This document shows positions 35,199 to 47,517 of a DNA stretch of 64,000 nucleotides, one piece after another. Below the pieces are notes generated by a model. That model worked only from the letters and a program-made list of their open reading frames with translations. It searched no databases and was not told the origin of the DNA. Origin of the DNA: Combretum micranthum (taxonomy: Eukaryota; Streptophyta; Magnoliopsida; Myrtales; Combretaceae); assembly GCA_024138025.1 (NCBI GenBank), contig JAMXBD010001036.1, forward strand, positions 62,001 to 126,000, given 5' to 3'. The number at the start of each line of letters is the position of its first letter. Position 1 is the first letter of the stretch. A program made the translations under genes and the position numbers.

Positions 35199-37244
35199 TG
35201 TAGCACCCTAAAATAAGGCATTACAAACCACCACGTGTCCTCTCTTAAATAGAATACCTAAAGGCTATAACATTTTAACACCACAATTTAAAACATATAA
35301 AATATAATCTCCATAACTCTCTCGGAGGATACAGCAGAAAGTTTAAATCTTATAAAACTTGTAAATAACAATCTTTTCAAACATCCTATTGATCCAAACA
35401 ATGTTGGCAAAGCGAAAGCCAAAAAATCCAAAATACATAAAATTTCAAAAATCCTTTTTAACATATAAATTCTTAATAGAGTTCCAAATATTCTAAATGA
35501 TCTCAAAATTCTTCTCATATAAATCTATATCTGAATCTATTCCTCAACAGGGTAATCTGGATCACTATCATCATCCCCATGATTTATGTACAGATCATAA
35601 CCAGATAAATCAAATACTACGTCCTCATCACATGTACTAGAAAAATGAAAGGAATGAGCGAAATCGCCCAGTACGCCAATCTATAAAACAAATGTATATG
35701 CACACACAACATATATATCAAATGCAACTTAATCTAATGCAAACAACCAGATTATTATCTTTATTAAGCCAGCAAATCAACACAGTTCAGAACTATTGTA
35801 CATTAGTCCCAGACCCAGAGTAACTCAGATCCCATGAGAAAATCAACCAACTCTTTGAAAATATATAATTATATACATATATTGATGAATGGGCACTCCC
35901 CAAACACCTGCGGCCATACTACCAAATCACCTAAATCTACCGAAATCATCTCCAAGTGCAACTTCACTAGGGATAATGACACACAAGGATCATCAGGGTG
36001 CCTCACCAGTATCACTGTCTGCCAGGTCTTTACTAGTCAAAGCCAAAGACATCCAAAAAAACAAATTAAGCCAAATAGAATTAAGTTCATTTATATATAT
36101 GTTCCTACAGGTAACAATTAGAAAACTAAACTTGTAAGCAAATACAACAAACAAGGAAAGGTCATACCTTTTCCAAATCCAGGAATAATCTCTCCAAATC
36201 CACAAATCCTTATGAACAACTACACAAAATCTCCAAATTTCCTAATATACAAATAAATAGAAATATGTAAATCCTCAACCCATACAACCCTAACTTATCA
36301 AAATCTCCAAAACCCTAACCTTTTATGGAAACTACAACAGCAACTTCTTCTTCTTCTTTCAAACTCCTCAAAATCTCAAAAGAATATATCTTTCTCCAAA
36401 ATCCAAATATGGAAATTAACAAGAACAGAAAAATTTCTCCATAAAATCGAACTTTTATAGAATCTTTGATTTATAGGATAAGAACTTACCTTTAATTCTT
36501 TCTAAAACCTAAACCTAGGTTTTCTTCAATTATTATTAGACAAAAACTCAAAAAGAACAACTTCCTCCAAAACCCTAGATTTGAGAAATTAATAAGAACA
36601 GCATGATTCGTCGAAAATAATCTTTTCATTTCAAATCTACGATAAAGAAGATGTAACTTACTTGATTCAAATCTTATTCCTTGATCGATTCCCCGAAGAA
36701 CATATCCTAATTGAAAACTAGGGTTTCTCTAAAGAACTCCTTCAAAAACACAAAAATCTATGAGAAAGATATTGTTTCCATATAAATCTGCACGAATCTT
36801 GATTAGATAGACTTACTTGAATTAAAGATCTTGTTTTTCTTCAAATTTCCCTCTCAAGCGCTCTCAAAACCCTAACAAACACTCTCTGGTCGAAGAGAAA
36901 GGAAGAATTTATGAGAAATACAAACCCTAAAATTCTAATTTATAATAAACATTTCGAGCAGGAAAGCCGGCACCTATGCCGGCAGCCTTTCCTTCAACGC
37001 CGGTGACCTTTGTACTTACGCCTTCTTACCGGCTTTCACAAATTTCATAAAAGTTCGAGAGCTTTACGTCGACGGCTTTCACATATAAGCCGGCAGCCTA
37101 GAGACCAATTTTCCTTTGTCAAAAGCTATTCTTCAAACATCTCTAGGTCATAGACAAAACCATCAACTTAATACTAAGGTGGATCATAAAACCCTCTTAT
37201 TTTTCAACATATGACTATCTTTAAGGATTTGTTGACCATCATCA
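35199..37244 (-). mobile_element. Solo LTR, 2.05 kb
   Basis: On the + strand it runs from TGTAGCACCC to ACCATCATCA and is bounded by ATATA at 35194-35198 and 37245-37249, a 5-bp duplication (low in complexity, so somewhat weak). On the minus strand the order is U3 with several GCCGGC motifs (37100-36960), a TATA-like TTATAAATTAG near 36945, a leader with CCTAG/GGGTTT words, and the end TTAGGGTGCTACA. That is a typical Gypsy LTR layout. No second copy or internal region is adjacent, so it is a solo LTR. Confidence 0.75.
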
Positions 37245-40200
37245 ATATAAGGATGATTATTACATATCTTATTTATTAAGAATGACCAAAATTTCCCTTT
37301 CTTAATTAACAAATGACATTGCTTTGCCCTTCTTTATAAAATATTTTTCCGTATATTACAATATAATTACCACAACTATATATATTTTATAGATGCTAAG
37401 GAGACAAATGACACATACATGCACAAAACATGTCACTAACGTGTCGTATACCAATTATTATCTTTTGCACACAAATACTTCCATCTTTAATGCCTGCACT
37501 TACACATGTATTTGGTGCTAATTAGTCTTTAAGAACTCGTAAGCCTAAGCACATAACAATTGCATCATTTGACCGCAACTACTAGACCAACAATTAGCAG
37601 TGCATATTTACTACAATTGTGCATATAGGCATCTCATACCTTTACTTTGACCTAATTGTAACTTATTTCTAGTACATTACTCCATACGTTAATAATCATC
37701 CTAGCTAATAACTCCTTCGAAAAATTCAATCCTTAATTACCACATCATTTCAATGCATTACTTCACTTAAGATATTGCAACTACTGCCTAATAAGTATTG
37801 CTAATCATTAGTAGCCCTAAATCTTTTGGTCCTAGCTAAATATAAGTAGCTAATTCTCTAAAATCTTTAAATTTAGTTCATTACTAGCGTATCACCACAT
37901 TTAATGCACAAAATAATCACCTATGTGAGTAGTGTTTACTTACTGAAATTAGTGAGTTGAACATTCATGGTTAGTGGTTTGATAAAATTTTAGACTCACC
38001 TTTTGGGTTTAATTTCCTACTTACAAAACATTTAAGATTTTTAAAATTTAATTACAAATTTTTAGGATATGAGCAAATCAATTCCTAAAAAAAGAGGAGG
38101 CATGGTTGATTGCGGCATATATGACTAATTAATTGTTCAACTTTCAAGTCCTATGTATCATGGGGGGCGAGGTTTTACTATGATGTAATGATTGGTTGAG
38201 TGACTACAAAAATAAATGGCAGTTAATTATGAGCACAAGGACCCAAGTTCAGTTGATTGTGTCTTAGTTTCCCCGATTTGTCACATCTTGATAGCATTGT
38301 AGACTGAGTTACCCTATATGGCCCTAAACATCTTAAATTTCACCATAATAACTTCTAAACCAAAATTCTTTCCAAAATTATGTTCTTAAACTCCAAACCG
38401 CTCCCTTCCTTTGTAAACATTTCATTTCCTTCATCATCATAAATTTATCATTGCGCATATTAAGTTTATCACATTTGTCATTTTCTATTTTAGATATGTT
38501 TTTTTTTTCCTCATCATTCTCACTATCATCGACCATCATCATCACAATTCCAGCATTATATATCCACTTCCCTATGAATCTAGTTAGATTGACTATTGTA
38601 TAGGTTGATTGGTATTTGATTGTTTGTAATTTTTTAAGATAGGCAAAAATTCTCAATTTATTTGTTTTTTTTTTCTTTCCTTTTATGTTACTAGTTATGT
38701 GGAATTTGTTTTTGGAAAAATTATATTTCCTATGAATGACACTTTAAAGCTTGAAGAAATGTACTAATTTATTTGGATGAGTTATCATACAAACTAGCTC
38801 GTCAGTCAATCCTAATGCGTCCATAATTGATGTATTAGTTGAACAAAAATAATCTATATTGGTGCTTAAAACAAACACTTGAAAGAAATACATCTTATGC
38901 TAGAAAAATCTCTAGTTTATATTAACAATCAACAACAATAATAGAAAATTCTAATGATGCTTTTATATGTATATACATCTCTCGGTTTCCAAAACCATGA
39001 ACCTACACATCATACTTAGAAATCTTAATTAATTTTTACGATTACAGAGATATGCACAATGCACTCATCAACAATGTAGACGTTGCCTCCCATAGCACAA
39101 AGGGAAACTTTTATCTTGAATCTTCTTAAACACCATAACTTTGTAAAATGGTAATTCATCTAGAAAACTTATTTGACCCTTGATGAATCATGAATGAGAG
39201 GAAAGAAATTGCACTTAGGATTTGATAGTTGAGAGAGAAGAGGCTTTAATAGGAAAAGGAAGAAAGGAAAACACAACTAAACTTTTAATTGAGCTTAATG
39301 GAGTTTTTATCAAATATGGAATTCAAGCTTGAATTTGACTCATCTAGATAGCTTGTTTTCCATTTTTTAAACCTAAAAATAATATATATATATATATACA
39401 CTAAACAAAAATTATTTTATATAATATATCATAAATATAAAAATCATAAATGTACTAACAATCCTGTTAACTAAATTATATACGAACCTAAACGAGCCTA
39501 AATCAAAGTTTGAACTTAGCTTGTTTAAAAAATGAGCTTTATTTTAAGATCGAGTTAACTTATTTACTAATTAAGTTTAAGCTTATCTCAAATCAAGCAG
39601 TTTAGAAGCATTTTGACTCATTTATATCCTTAAGAATGTAGATTAAGCTGCATTCATTTATCCATATGTGAAAAGATTTTTTTTTCTTTTACCCTATAAT
39701 GGGGAGGAGGATTGGAATTTGATACTTTGCTTGAAAGATATGAATGATATCACTAGACTACAAGTCAATTGATATTTGTCAAAAGATTAAATATCATAAT
39801 TGCTCTTTCTAAAAATCATCATAATACCTCAAAATGCAACATTTTATCTTTCTTGTATTATGAAATCTATGCAATTGGTAATAGGATCGACATGCATTTG
39901 TTTTAAGTGCAAATATATGATAATTGATTTGAAAAGTGTTATTAGATGTTTAATGAATTAAATAATGAAATAATGGTGGATCAACTAAGGAGCTTATATA
40001 TTTATAATTTTTTGCTGTTAAATCTTCTTATGTTAATTTATATATAGTTGTGTGTGTGTGTACATACTTTTTCTTTCATTCACACATTGTATGGACCTTG
40101 AGCTAGTTACTACATGTTTATAAGTCAACAAACCAGCTAACAAAAGTTGAAAAGGCTCAAAAAATGAAAAAAAAAATCAACTAAAATACAAACGAAGGGT

Positions 40201-40438
40201 AATTGGAAATCGGGCCTAGCGAAAAAACCACTATGGAATAAGAACATGATTAGGGCAGGACTTCCTCAATTATGGAAAATTAAAAAAAAAAAAAAAGAAT
40301 AGAAAGAAAAGACAAATATCAAATGAACCACTCAGAAGACCAGCACAAAAACAGTTCACACTGACTCACTCACTCACTCCCATATCACTATTCAGTAATC
40401 ACACACACAATTCACAGGCTCGCGGTGTGTGGTGACGC
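37245..40438. other. Intergenic region upstream of the DUF3527 gene
   Basis: AT-rich sequence without a recognised gene. It holds a TA microsatellite (about 39382-39398), a diverged relative of the hAT-type MITE (about 39290-39640) and poly-A or poly-T runs. The last 700 bp would contain the promoter of the gene, but I can point to no regulatory motif apart from the TATA box. Confidence 0.5.
39290..39640. repeat. Diverged relative of the hAT-type MITE at 47.9 kb
   Basis: It shares words with the MITE at 47887-48458, including 'AACGAGCCTAAATC', 'TTGAACTTAGCTTGTTTAAA', 'GAGCTTTATTTTAAG' and a right-hand 'TGACTCATTT'. Clear terminal repeats are missing, so the copy is old or truncated. Confidence 0.45.
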
Positions 40439-40446
40439 TATAAAAT
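40439..40446 (+). promoter_or_regulatory. TATA box of the DUF3527 gene
   Basis: TATAAAAT lies in an otherwise fairly GC-rich stretch, about 1.5 kb before the coding start and followed by a pyrimidine-rich, exon-like leader. Transcription would start around 40470. This is inferred from position and motif only. Confidence 0.5.
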
Positions 40447-40469
40447 CCCATCAATTGACCCCACACCTC

Positions 40470-40957
40470 GGCATCGGGATTCGCTAAAGGACATTAGTCC
40501 CCCCCTCTCCAATCCGTTCTTACCATAACCGTCAGATTGAAAACGCAACGCATCATCCACCGTTTCCTTGCGCCCCCACCATCCCCATTTATTTTTTGTT
40601 TCCCTCTCCCTCCATATTTTCTTTCTTATTCCTTTTGGTTCACTCACACTCACACTCACACATTCCGCTGGGAGTCAAAAGGTACACAGGACAGGAAGGA
40701 AAGTGTGAGAAAACATAATTAGAACGTACAAATGTATCTATGTCTATGTCTATCTCTCTCTAAATGCAGGTTATCTTTGATCTTTTTCTCTCTCTCTCTC
40801 TCTATCTTTATATTGAATTTAATTTGATGGCTTTTTTTTATTTTTTTTTTTTTTTTAAGAGCAGAGGGAATAAGTAGGAAATAAAGTTCCTTTCTTTGTC
40901 GGTAATCAAGACGAGGACGAGGATTATCAATTCAGCACTTTTGGTTCTTCATTTGTG
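40470..40957 (+). other. Putative 5'UTR exon of the DUF3527 gene
   Basis: The stretch begins about 30 bp after the TATA box, carries CA and TC repeats typical of plant leaders, including (TC)n at 40786-40803, and ends TTTGTG before a strong GTGAGT donor at 40958. A second possible donor, GCAG|GTTATC at 40769, could split it further. Transcript data would be needed for exact ends. Confidence 0.45.
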
Positions 40958-41879
40958 GTGAGTCAAGTAATGGCAATTAAGTTCTTCATTCATTGAATTT
41001 TTTACTCCATTGGGTGCATTATGTTACAGTTTTGGAATCATTATTAAAATCATGGTTTCTGTTCAGCTGCATGACTTTTTTCAGTTGCAGTAATCTCTAG
41101 ATCTGGGCATTTTCCTTACGCTAGCTGGATTTGTCTGTGCATTTACATGTGAGTTCTCTGAATCGTCAACTCGATGTGAAATGTTAAAAACATTATAGAA
41201 TCGTCATTGCTGTTTTTCTTTCCATCTATGAGCATTTTGTCATATGATATATTTGTCGCTGGTGATGGAAATACTCCTTCTGTACTTATTAGGATGTGTT
41301 AGTGTGTGAGTGAGTAAAAGATTTTCAGTAGAAATTGTAGCAGAAATGTGTCAATATGTCTGATATGACCACTTAAGCATGAAATCTAATCATGGTATAT
41401 GCCGGATGTAGCAATTAGAGACACTTAAGCTATACGATGGAATGGCATCACACTATCCTTATTCTTTGTTCAGATATGTTTGATATTGCAATTAATATAG
41501 AGTTCATAGCAACCAAGTAAGATTTTTTTCAAAAAGAATTAACTAAAGGAGCAGGATAGCTGCAGCTAATATATTCTGTTGGCTTGAAGTTTTTGCTTGG
41601 ATTGGATTTCTCGATTAGTGTTGCAGTAATTGTGAGAGTCACATTCATATGTGCACACGTGCACGTGCACACGTGTGTGTGTGTGTGTGTGTGTTTGTTG
41701 AAGTTGTTGAATTGTGAATCTTGTTTTTGGCCAAAAGAAAAGTGAAAAAAGTAAAAAAAAAAAGAGCAATATTTTAAGTGAAGCAGATAGTAAAGTCTCT
41801 TTGAAATGTGGCAACTCTCTCTTATAAGCATTCTCAGGGAAACATCCCTTTAATGCCAGACCTTCCTTTCAATTTTCAG
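40958..41879 (+). other. Putative 5'UTR intron of the DUF3527 gene
   Basis: Donor GTGAGT at 40958 and acceptor CCTTTCAATTTTCAG at 41879, with a good polypyrimidine tract, bound a T-rich 922-bp stretch. It contains a (GT)n microsatellite at 41673-41694. Long leader introns are common in plant genes. Confidence 0.5.
41673..41694. repeat. (GT)n microsatellite in the 5'UTR intron
   Basis: About eleven GT units, preceded by CACGTGCAC/GTGCACACGT palindromic words from 41651. Confidence 0.95.
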
Positions 41880-41953
41880 GATCATTTCATGATCCAGGTT
41901 CAGAATATGCGGAAAGCTAAAGCTTGTGGGCAAATTGCAAGAATATTAATGCT

Positions 41954-42245
41954 ATGACATCAAAAGTTCATTTTAGCTATAAAATCCCTGTGGTTGTCTT
42001 GGATAAGGAGTTGGGTGCAGCTCCTAAAATGAGCCCACATCTGCAGAAGAACCCAATGAAAGGGAAGGAAGGGTGCTATCACCTCGAGGTTCTGAAAGTA
42101 TCAAATATCCAGAGAAGTTAAAAGCGGAGAATTCTGCAGATCTTCCATTTCTCCAAGAACGTCAGCAAAAAAAGAGTTTGATGTCCAGGCAATTCACCAA
42201 AAAAATGCTGGAAATCGTCCAAAGCAGCATGCTAGCATAGCAACC
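41954..42245 (+). pseudogene. N-terminal coding segment of the DUF3527 gene, in three frames
   Basis: Frame a (from ATG 41954) reads 'DKELGAAPKMSPHLQKN' and stops at 42119. Frame b, open from 42028, reads 'VLSPRGSESIKYPEKLKAEN' and stops at 42238. Frame c, open from 42096 and continuous with the main exon, reads 'DVQAIHQKNAGNRPKQ'. Each piece resembles consecutive parts of the family's N-terminus. Moving from a to b and b to c each corresponds to one missing base, the second probably in the seven-A run near 42166-42174. Either the assembly has two homopolymer errors or the gene has lost its normal N-terminus and uses ATG 42246. Confidence 0.6.
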
Positions 42246-44857
42246 ATGAAGAGTGAAGAGCTTGTCAAATACATGTCACATTTGCCAGGTTACCTCCAGA
42301 ATATGGGGAAAAGGGAAAATGTTCAGGGTAAGGCTCTGAGTTTTGGGGTCCTTGAATGGACTCGTCTAGAGAAATGGAGGCCCATTCAAAAGGTTGGTGA
42401 ACATGGAGCGAGAGTTGATTCATCATCAACCAGAAGTGAAATCCCACCGAAGTTTGGTCATGGTTCTGCACGTTGGTCAAGTATACACATGGAAAGTCCA
42501 TCTTATAATAGAGAGACCAAGGTTTCTCCCGGTTCTCACCCCTCTTCTAGTGAGAAGAGTGATCTTAATAGGTGTCTGTCACCAGCCGCCAAGATGAAAA
42601 GTATTGTGACTCTCTCCAAGCACAACTTGAAAGGGAATGAAGACGTACCTTTGACCTTGAAATTTCCCAGCCAAGGTGATGCTAATATTATCCAAGACAA
42701 GAGAAGAAAAAAGGTTCTGCACAAAAACTTTGGACCAGAACTGGGCAATGGGCAATCAAAATCAAGTAAATTTAATCGTTCTCTTAGTCCAGGAGAAGAT
42801 GCTTGCAGTTTTGAGTCTAAAACATCAAGAAAGATAGGAGAACTGCCTTTTACAGATATTATTCGGATAAATGGTAGAGAGCGAAGAATTACCTCAAAGG
42901 TTGGAGCTTCATCTACTTCAGAATTAAATAAATTCAAGGTTCCAAAAAGTTCTCTAAATAATAATATAAATACCAAAATAGAGAAGACGCGAGGGTTGAA
43001 TATCAACCTTGCATGTCAGCTTCCTTCTGGGCAGCCAAACAATATAGTTCTTCTTTTACCCAGAAAGGTTGCCAAAAGCAGTGCTCAAGTCCATAAGGTT
43101 GATACCAAAACTATCTCTACTGATAACTTGGAAGACACCAACCAGAACAGTTTTTCCTGTTCGTTTTCTTCTGAAGAACTTCAGTCTGGAGTACCACATT
43201 CATGTCCATTGTCATCCAAAGTTGAGGCTCATAAAGATATTATTCATCAAGATGTAGAGCTGTCATCTGATACAACTTCTCCATGTTCACAGAAGTTTGG
43301 TGAAACTTCTTCTGAAGGTAAATGTTCTGTAATGCACAAATCAAAGCATGAATCTTTTGGTTCCGATCTTGAACAAAACTTGAAAATCCTGGGCGAAGAA
43401 TTCTCTGAAGCAGAGGAGGGGAAAGGCATTGAACCACAAGTAAATCGCCGGTTTAGCTTCAGCTTAGGTCAGGTGAGAAGGAGTTTCAGTTTTAAAGAGA
43501 GAACATCTCTTCCACAGTTGAGTTCAACATATGTCAGTGCCAAGTCTGGTCCAGTGGGAACAGAAAACTCTTGCTATCTTGGTATTCCAGGTCAAGAAAA
43601 ACTGCAAGTTCCCACAAAGGGCAGATCTAGTCCATTAAGAAGGTTGTTAGACCCACTGATGAAGTCCAGGTCAACTAATTCTCGACAATCTGCTGAAAAT
43701 GTTCAACAACTAAACTCCCATATTTCCAAGTCACTGGCCTGCAATGAACCACCTCTAGCAGAGAGGTGTGAGCAGTCAACAGTTCAAGCGCTTTTGCAGT
43801 TTTCAATTAAAAACGGAGCCCCTTTCTTCAGATTTGTAGTTGACAAGAACAACAACCTTCTTGTAGCTACGGAAAAAAACATAGCATCACCTAGAAAGGA
43901 TGATCCTTGCAGGGATTACATCTTTTACTCAGTTGATGAAAGCAAGAAGAAGAGTGGCAGCTGGATAAGTTATGGTAATAAAGTTAAAGGTGGACCTTTC
44001 ACATATAGCATTGTTGGTCAGATGAGGGAAATTCACCCTCAGTCTTCTGATATGACCAGGAAAAGCTCACAAGGACAGGTTATTGTGGGAGAGTATATTT
44101 TGACCAGCTTTGAGGCAAAGCAGGAAGATGGGGAGGCACCTCATCCTGTGCCAAATAGAGAGTTAGCAGCTATTGTTTTCGAGGAGTCTGGGGACAATAC
44201 TTGGCACATTGGACGACAGGCCAGTTATGACAGTGACTTGGTTTCTCAAAGCCTCGGAACAGTCCCAAGAGAAAATAACTGCACAGTGATACTTCCAGGA
44301 GGGGTACATGGTTTGCCTAACAAAGGGCAGCCAACACCACTGATTGATAGATGGAAATCCAATGGATCCTGTGACTGTGGAGGATGGGACATTGGCTGCC
44401 GATTGCATGTCCTTTGCAATCAAAACCACTGCCATAAATTGATGAAAACTTCATCTTCACTTTGCAGTCATCTAGATCTTTTTGTGAAGGTAATTTCAAT
44501 GTCCTTTGACAAAGCTTCGCATATATACGGCGTGGATTCTTTTTAACTTCTTACACTTATATACAGGGAGAAGCTCCACATAAAGAACCAATCTTCAGCT
44601 TGGCACCATTTAGGGAGGGGATCCATTCAGTTGACTTTAGTTCATCTATTTCATTATTGCAGGCATTTGCTATTTCTGTAGCCATTGTTAGCAGTAGAAA
44701 ACCAGATGATGCATCTCACTACTTCTCTGAAATGAGAGCTTATCAGGAACCCAATTTCAAGAGAAATGAAGCAATGAAGGCATTTAGAAAACTCCATGTG
44801 GAAGGACCTGCAAAATTTGCCCCATATCCTCCCCTTTCTCCTGTTGGGAGAGTATAA
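41954..44857 (+). CDS. DUF3527 domain protein, two coding exons, N-terminus frame-broken
   Basis: This is a plant-specific protein of unknown biochemical function. Exon 1 runs openly from ATG 42246 to 44489 (748 codons). A phase-0 intron (44490-44566, GTAATT...ATACAG) leads to exon 2, 44567-44857 (96 codons and TAA). From ATG 42246 the product is 844 residues. Family marks are 'SEELVKYMSHLPGYLQ' near the start, RSFSF repeats around residue 400-420, 'SPLRRLLDPLMKSR' near 465, and a long conserved C-terminal half. That half begins 'VQALLQFSIKNGAPFFRF' (about 510), has CDCGGWDIGC (about 710) and ends 'FAPYPPLSPVGRV'. This is the DUF3527 pattern known from Arabidopsis At2g29510-like proteins (recalled). 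Coding-like sequence continues upstream of 42246 in two other frames back to ATG 41954, so about 97 N-terminal codons are separated by two 1-base frame changes. No membrane segment or signal peptide is seen. Confidence 0.9.
44490..44566 (+). other. Coding intron of the DUF3527 gene
   Basis: Donor AAG|GTAATTTC and acceptor CTTATATACAG|GGAG bound 77 bp. Removing it joins ...LFVK to GEAPHKEPIFSL in phase 0. Reading through would end the protein with an unrelated short tail at 44546. Confidence 0.9.
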
Positions 44858-45870
44858 TTTCATGGAAAGGGGTTTGGTTGCTTTTTCTCAGCCATGTGCA
44901 ACCGCAGGTAACCAATGGTACATAATTTGATCACCAAAATCCACATCACGGTTTGATGTTTAGAAGAAAGTGATATGAAGCTTTTCTATATTTGTATGCG
45001 ATAGATTATAAGGTTATGATTGTATAGCGCATGATCCATACTGAGCGACATCTTTACTACTGCCCTCACCCATTTCCAAAAGGAAAAATATTTAAATAAT
45101 ACATCTTTCTTGAGAACGATTAATTTGGAAGTTTCAAGCCTTGAGCACTCCCTGCATAAGGATTTACATCATATAATTGTATATCCAGACTGTTTAAACC
45201 ATTGGAAGTCAAGAGTACTGAACTGCGTATACTACTAAACTTTTGAAAACTGTAACATATTTTCATCTCCCTCGTGAGGCTCAGTGCTGAATTCTCTAGA
45301 GGATGTAACTATTCAACTAAAGCTTGTGGTTAAATGAGACTTATTGGATTTCTGATTTCAACAGAAATAGAGCATATAAATAGAGGAAGATGTTGGTACT
45401 GCAGACGACGTACTTTTAGTAGTTCAACATAGTTATGCCCTTGAACCATAAAAGTTATATTTTGTGCTTTAGAATAATTTTTGGGATAATGGGGTTCCCT
45501 CAAACGATGATGATAGAGTTTTATCTAGTTCTTGATGCAGATGTGCCTGTAACTCCCAGTCCTCACTGCTTAAGAAAAGGCAACTAAGTTAATGATCCTA
45601 AAGCTTTATTTTCGGGGATTTTTAAAGATATGAGGTATCAGCCTGAGAATCATCATTTTAATTTATGGATTCACTTTTTTAATTATACTTTGTGGAACTT
45701 TTTCCCTATTTTTTGTGATCTTGTTTGATATGTGAAAAACGACTAACAAGGTGATTATACAATGTATACAGAATTGGAATCTGCATCAGACATAACTCAG
45801 ATAGTGCAAAAACTAATCTTGCGTAGTTAACTACTGATAGGTTGATGGCTAACGGGATAAGTCGAGAAGA
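44858..45870. other. 3' flank of the DUF3527 gene
   Basis: It contains the 3'UTR of unknown length; no perfect AATAAA was found in the first 250 bp, though AAATAATA occurs near 45094. The remainder is AT-rich without a recognised gene. Confidence 0.5.
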
Positions 45871-46170
45871 TGAAAGCAGAGAGAAAGAGTACTGGTTTAG
45901 TTTAATTTTTACAAGTTTCTACATTTTGAAAGAGTTATATGCAAGACTTGAACAATCTAGCTAATAATAGCCTAATAAATCAATGGAATCTAACTAATTA
46001 TGCCCAGCTACCTAATCCCAGTAAACTTCAGTTGCACAACCAATAATCAAAATATTTGTGCAAACTCATTAGTCACTACTCTCCTTCAAAATGCTAGTTG
46101 ACATCTAAAACATCCCTCTTGTTCATCACCTCATTTTGAACTATGGAAAACTAATATACCTTGACAAATA
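45871..46170 (-). repeat. Putative Copia 3' end with a 242-bp LTR
   Basis: On the minus strand a purine tract AAGAGGGA directly precedes TGTTTTAGATGTCAAC (46112 downwards), and the segment closes TCTCTGCTTTCA at 45871. TG...CA ends, a length near the Copia LTR at 48883 and the adjacent purine tract suggest a 3' LTR. Flanking target duplications do not match and no internal domain is readable. Confidence 0.4.
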
Positions 46171-46680
46171 CATGGACAACCTATACAAAGAATAGAGGGG
46201 AATTAAAAAAGTTATACATTAAGAATAATATTACCAGTAATAGATTAGAAATAATATATTGCAGCATTTTACTTCATTCAATATTTTATTACTAAAAATA
46301 CATATTCTAACGTTTACTTCAATTTGTCACCTATAGTATCAAATTGGGAATAATTACAATTACCATTATACCCCTATTTACTTTTTTTCAATAAATAAAA
46401 AGTTTTTTAATATACTCAACACATACTTACGCAAGTACAATACATTATATATATAAACATAGGATTAATTACAAAGAAGTGGAAAGTGTTTTTCTGCTTT
46501 TATAAAGAAATGACTATTATTACTATTATTATTATTATTATTATTTGAAAATTAACTTATATGTAATTACGTCCGTTTTGTTCTATTCAATCTATTGTTG
46601 AATCAGTCATATGTCAAGGACGTGTGGTGTGCGTGAAGTTAGAAAAAAAAAAAAAAAAAAAACCAATTTCACCCTCCTTC
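46171..46680. other. AT-rich stretch with microsatellite and poly-A
   Basis: An (ATT)n microsatellite lies at about 46515-46546 and a run of about 20 A at 46642-46662. No gene was recognised. Confidence 0.6.
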
Positions 46681-47517
46681 TCCACTATGCCTCATTTCAC
46701 TCAATTGATAAATATAACCTAGTCAACTCAGGACTCTCGGTGAACTCATTTCCATTTCAACCATAAGTGATGATCTATTCCCTTTAAATCTATAGCAAAA
46801 CTCAATGACAATCCCACTCACAACTCAATACACCAGAATCGCCTCACACATACTCTACCCTTTGTCGTCTCCATAACCATTTCTATTCTTGTTGGTATTG
46901 AATCGATGAATCAGATCATCAAAGCGTTATTCAATACACCCTAACCTATGCTATCCAATACCGCCCTAAGAACCATCTGTTTAGTTCCTTGGGCTCTCGC
47001 ATCCTGATTATCGTCAAGAACGTAAAAGCCGTCAACACTGTCATTAGTTGCCATCTTCATAGAAACTCATCTTGCTTTTATACCAATCTGACGCAACGCG
47101 AAAGCGTAAAACAGAAATCAGCTTACCTTATGATTTCTAACACACACACAAACGATTAAAATAAGAAACCTCCAAGAGAATTCTCTCAATTAGATTTCAA
47201 AAGTGTATCAAAATATGAGTTATGTATATAAAGACAACCTTAAAGGTCTATTTATACTATTACATGAGAAATTCTAAAAGATAAAATCTAAAAAGACAAA
47301 TAATAAATACAATAATAAATATAATTAAATCGTATAATATAAGTTGACTGGTAATAAAAGTTAATAGTCTATAATTAATGCTGGCAGTTTCAAAACTTAA
47401 AAGTTGAAACCGTTAGCAATAAAGGCCAGCGGTAAATCTTGAAGGTCGACAGCTTACTGTTCAAAGCTAGCAGCATACATCACTATTCATCATCTGCATT
47501 AAGTACAGTGCTACCAC
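46681..47517 (-). repeat. Putative retroelement remnant with degenerate primer site
   Basis: On the minus strand an LTR-like segment (47517 to 47089, TGTGGTAGC...TTGCGTCA) is followed by TTGGTATAAAAGC, which resembles an initiator tRNA-Met primer site with changes. An ATG then opens a short frame 'MATNDSVDGFYVLDDNQD' that stops within about 40 codons. The U3-like part repeats GCCAGC/GCTAGC words. No second LTR was found. The class is uncertain, Copia or Gypsy. Confidence 0.35.

Noticed and set aside
38378..38656. 92-codon Met/Lys/Asp-rich frame on the minus strand
   Set aside because: Translation is of repeated GAT/ATG-type codons from a low-complexity stretch; there is no start context, intron or domain support.
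40438..40722. Open frames on both strands at the start of the DUF3527 gene
   Set aside because: They fall in the TATA and 5'UTR region with CA/TC repeats, have no similarity to the family's N-terminus, and overlap each other on opposite strands.
41529..41831. Frames of 82 and 100 codons on the minus strand with His-Thr runs
   Set aside because: The His-Thr repeat is just the GT microsatellite in the 5'UTR intron, read in two frames.
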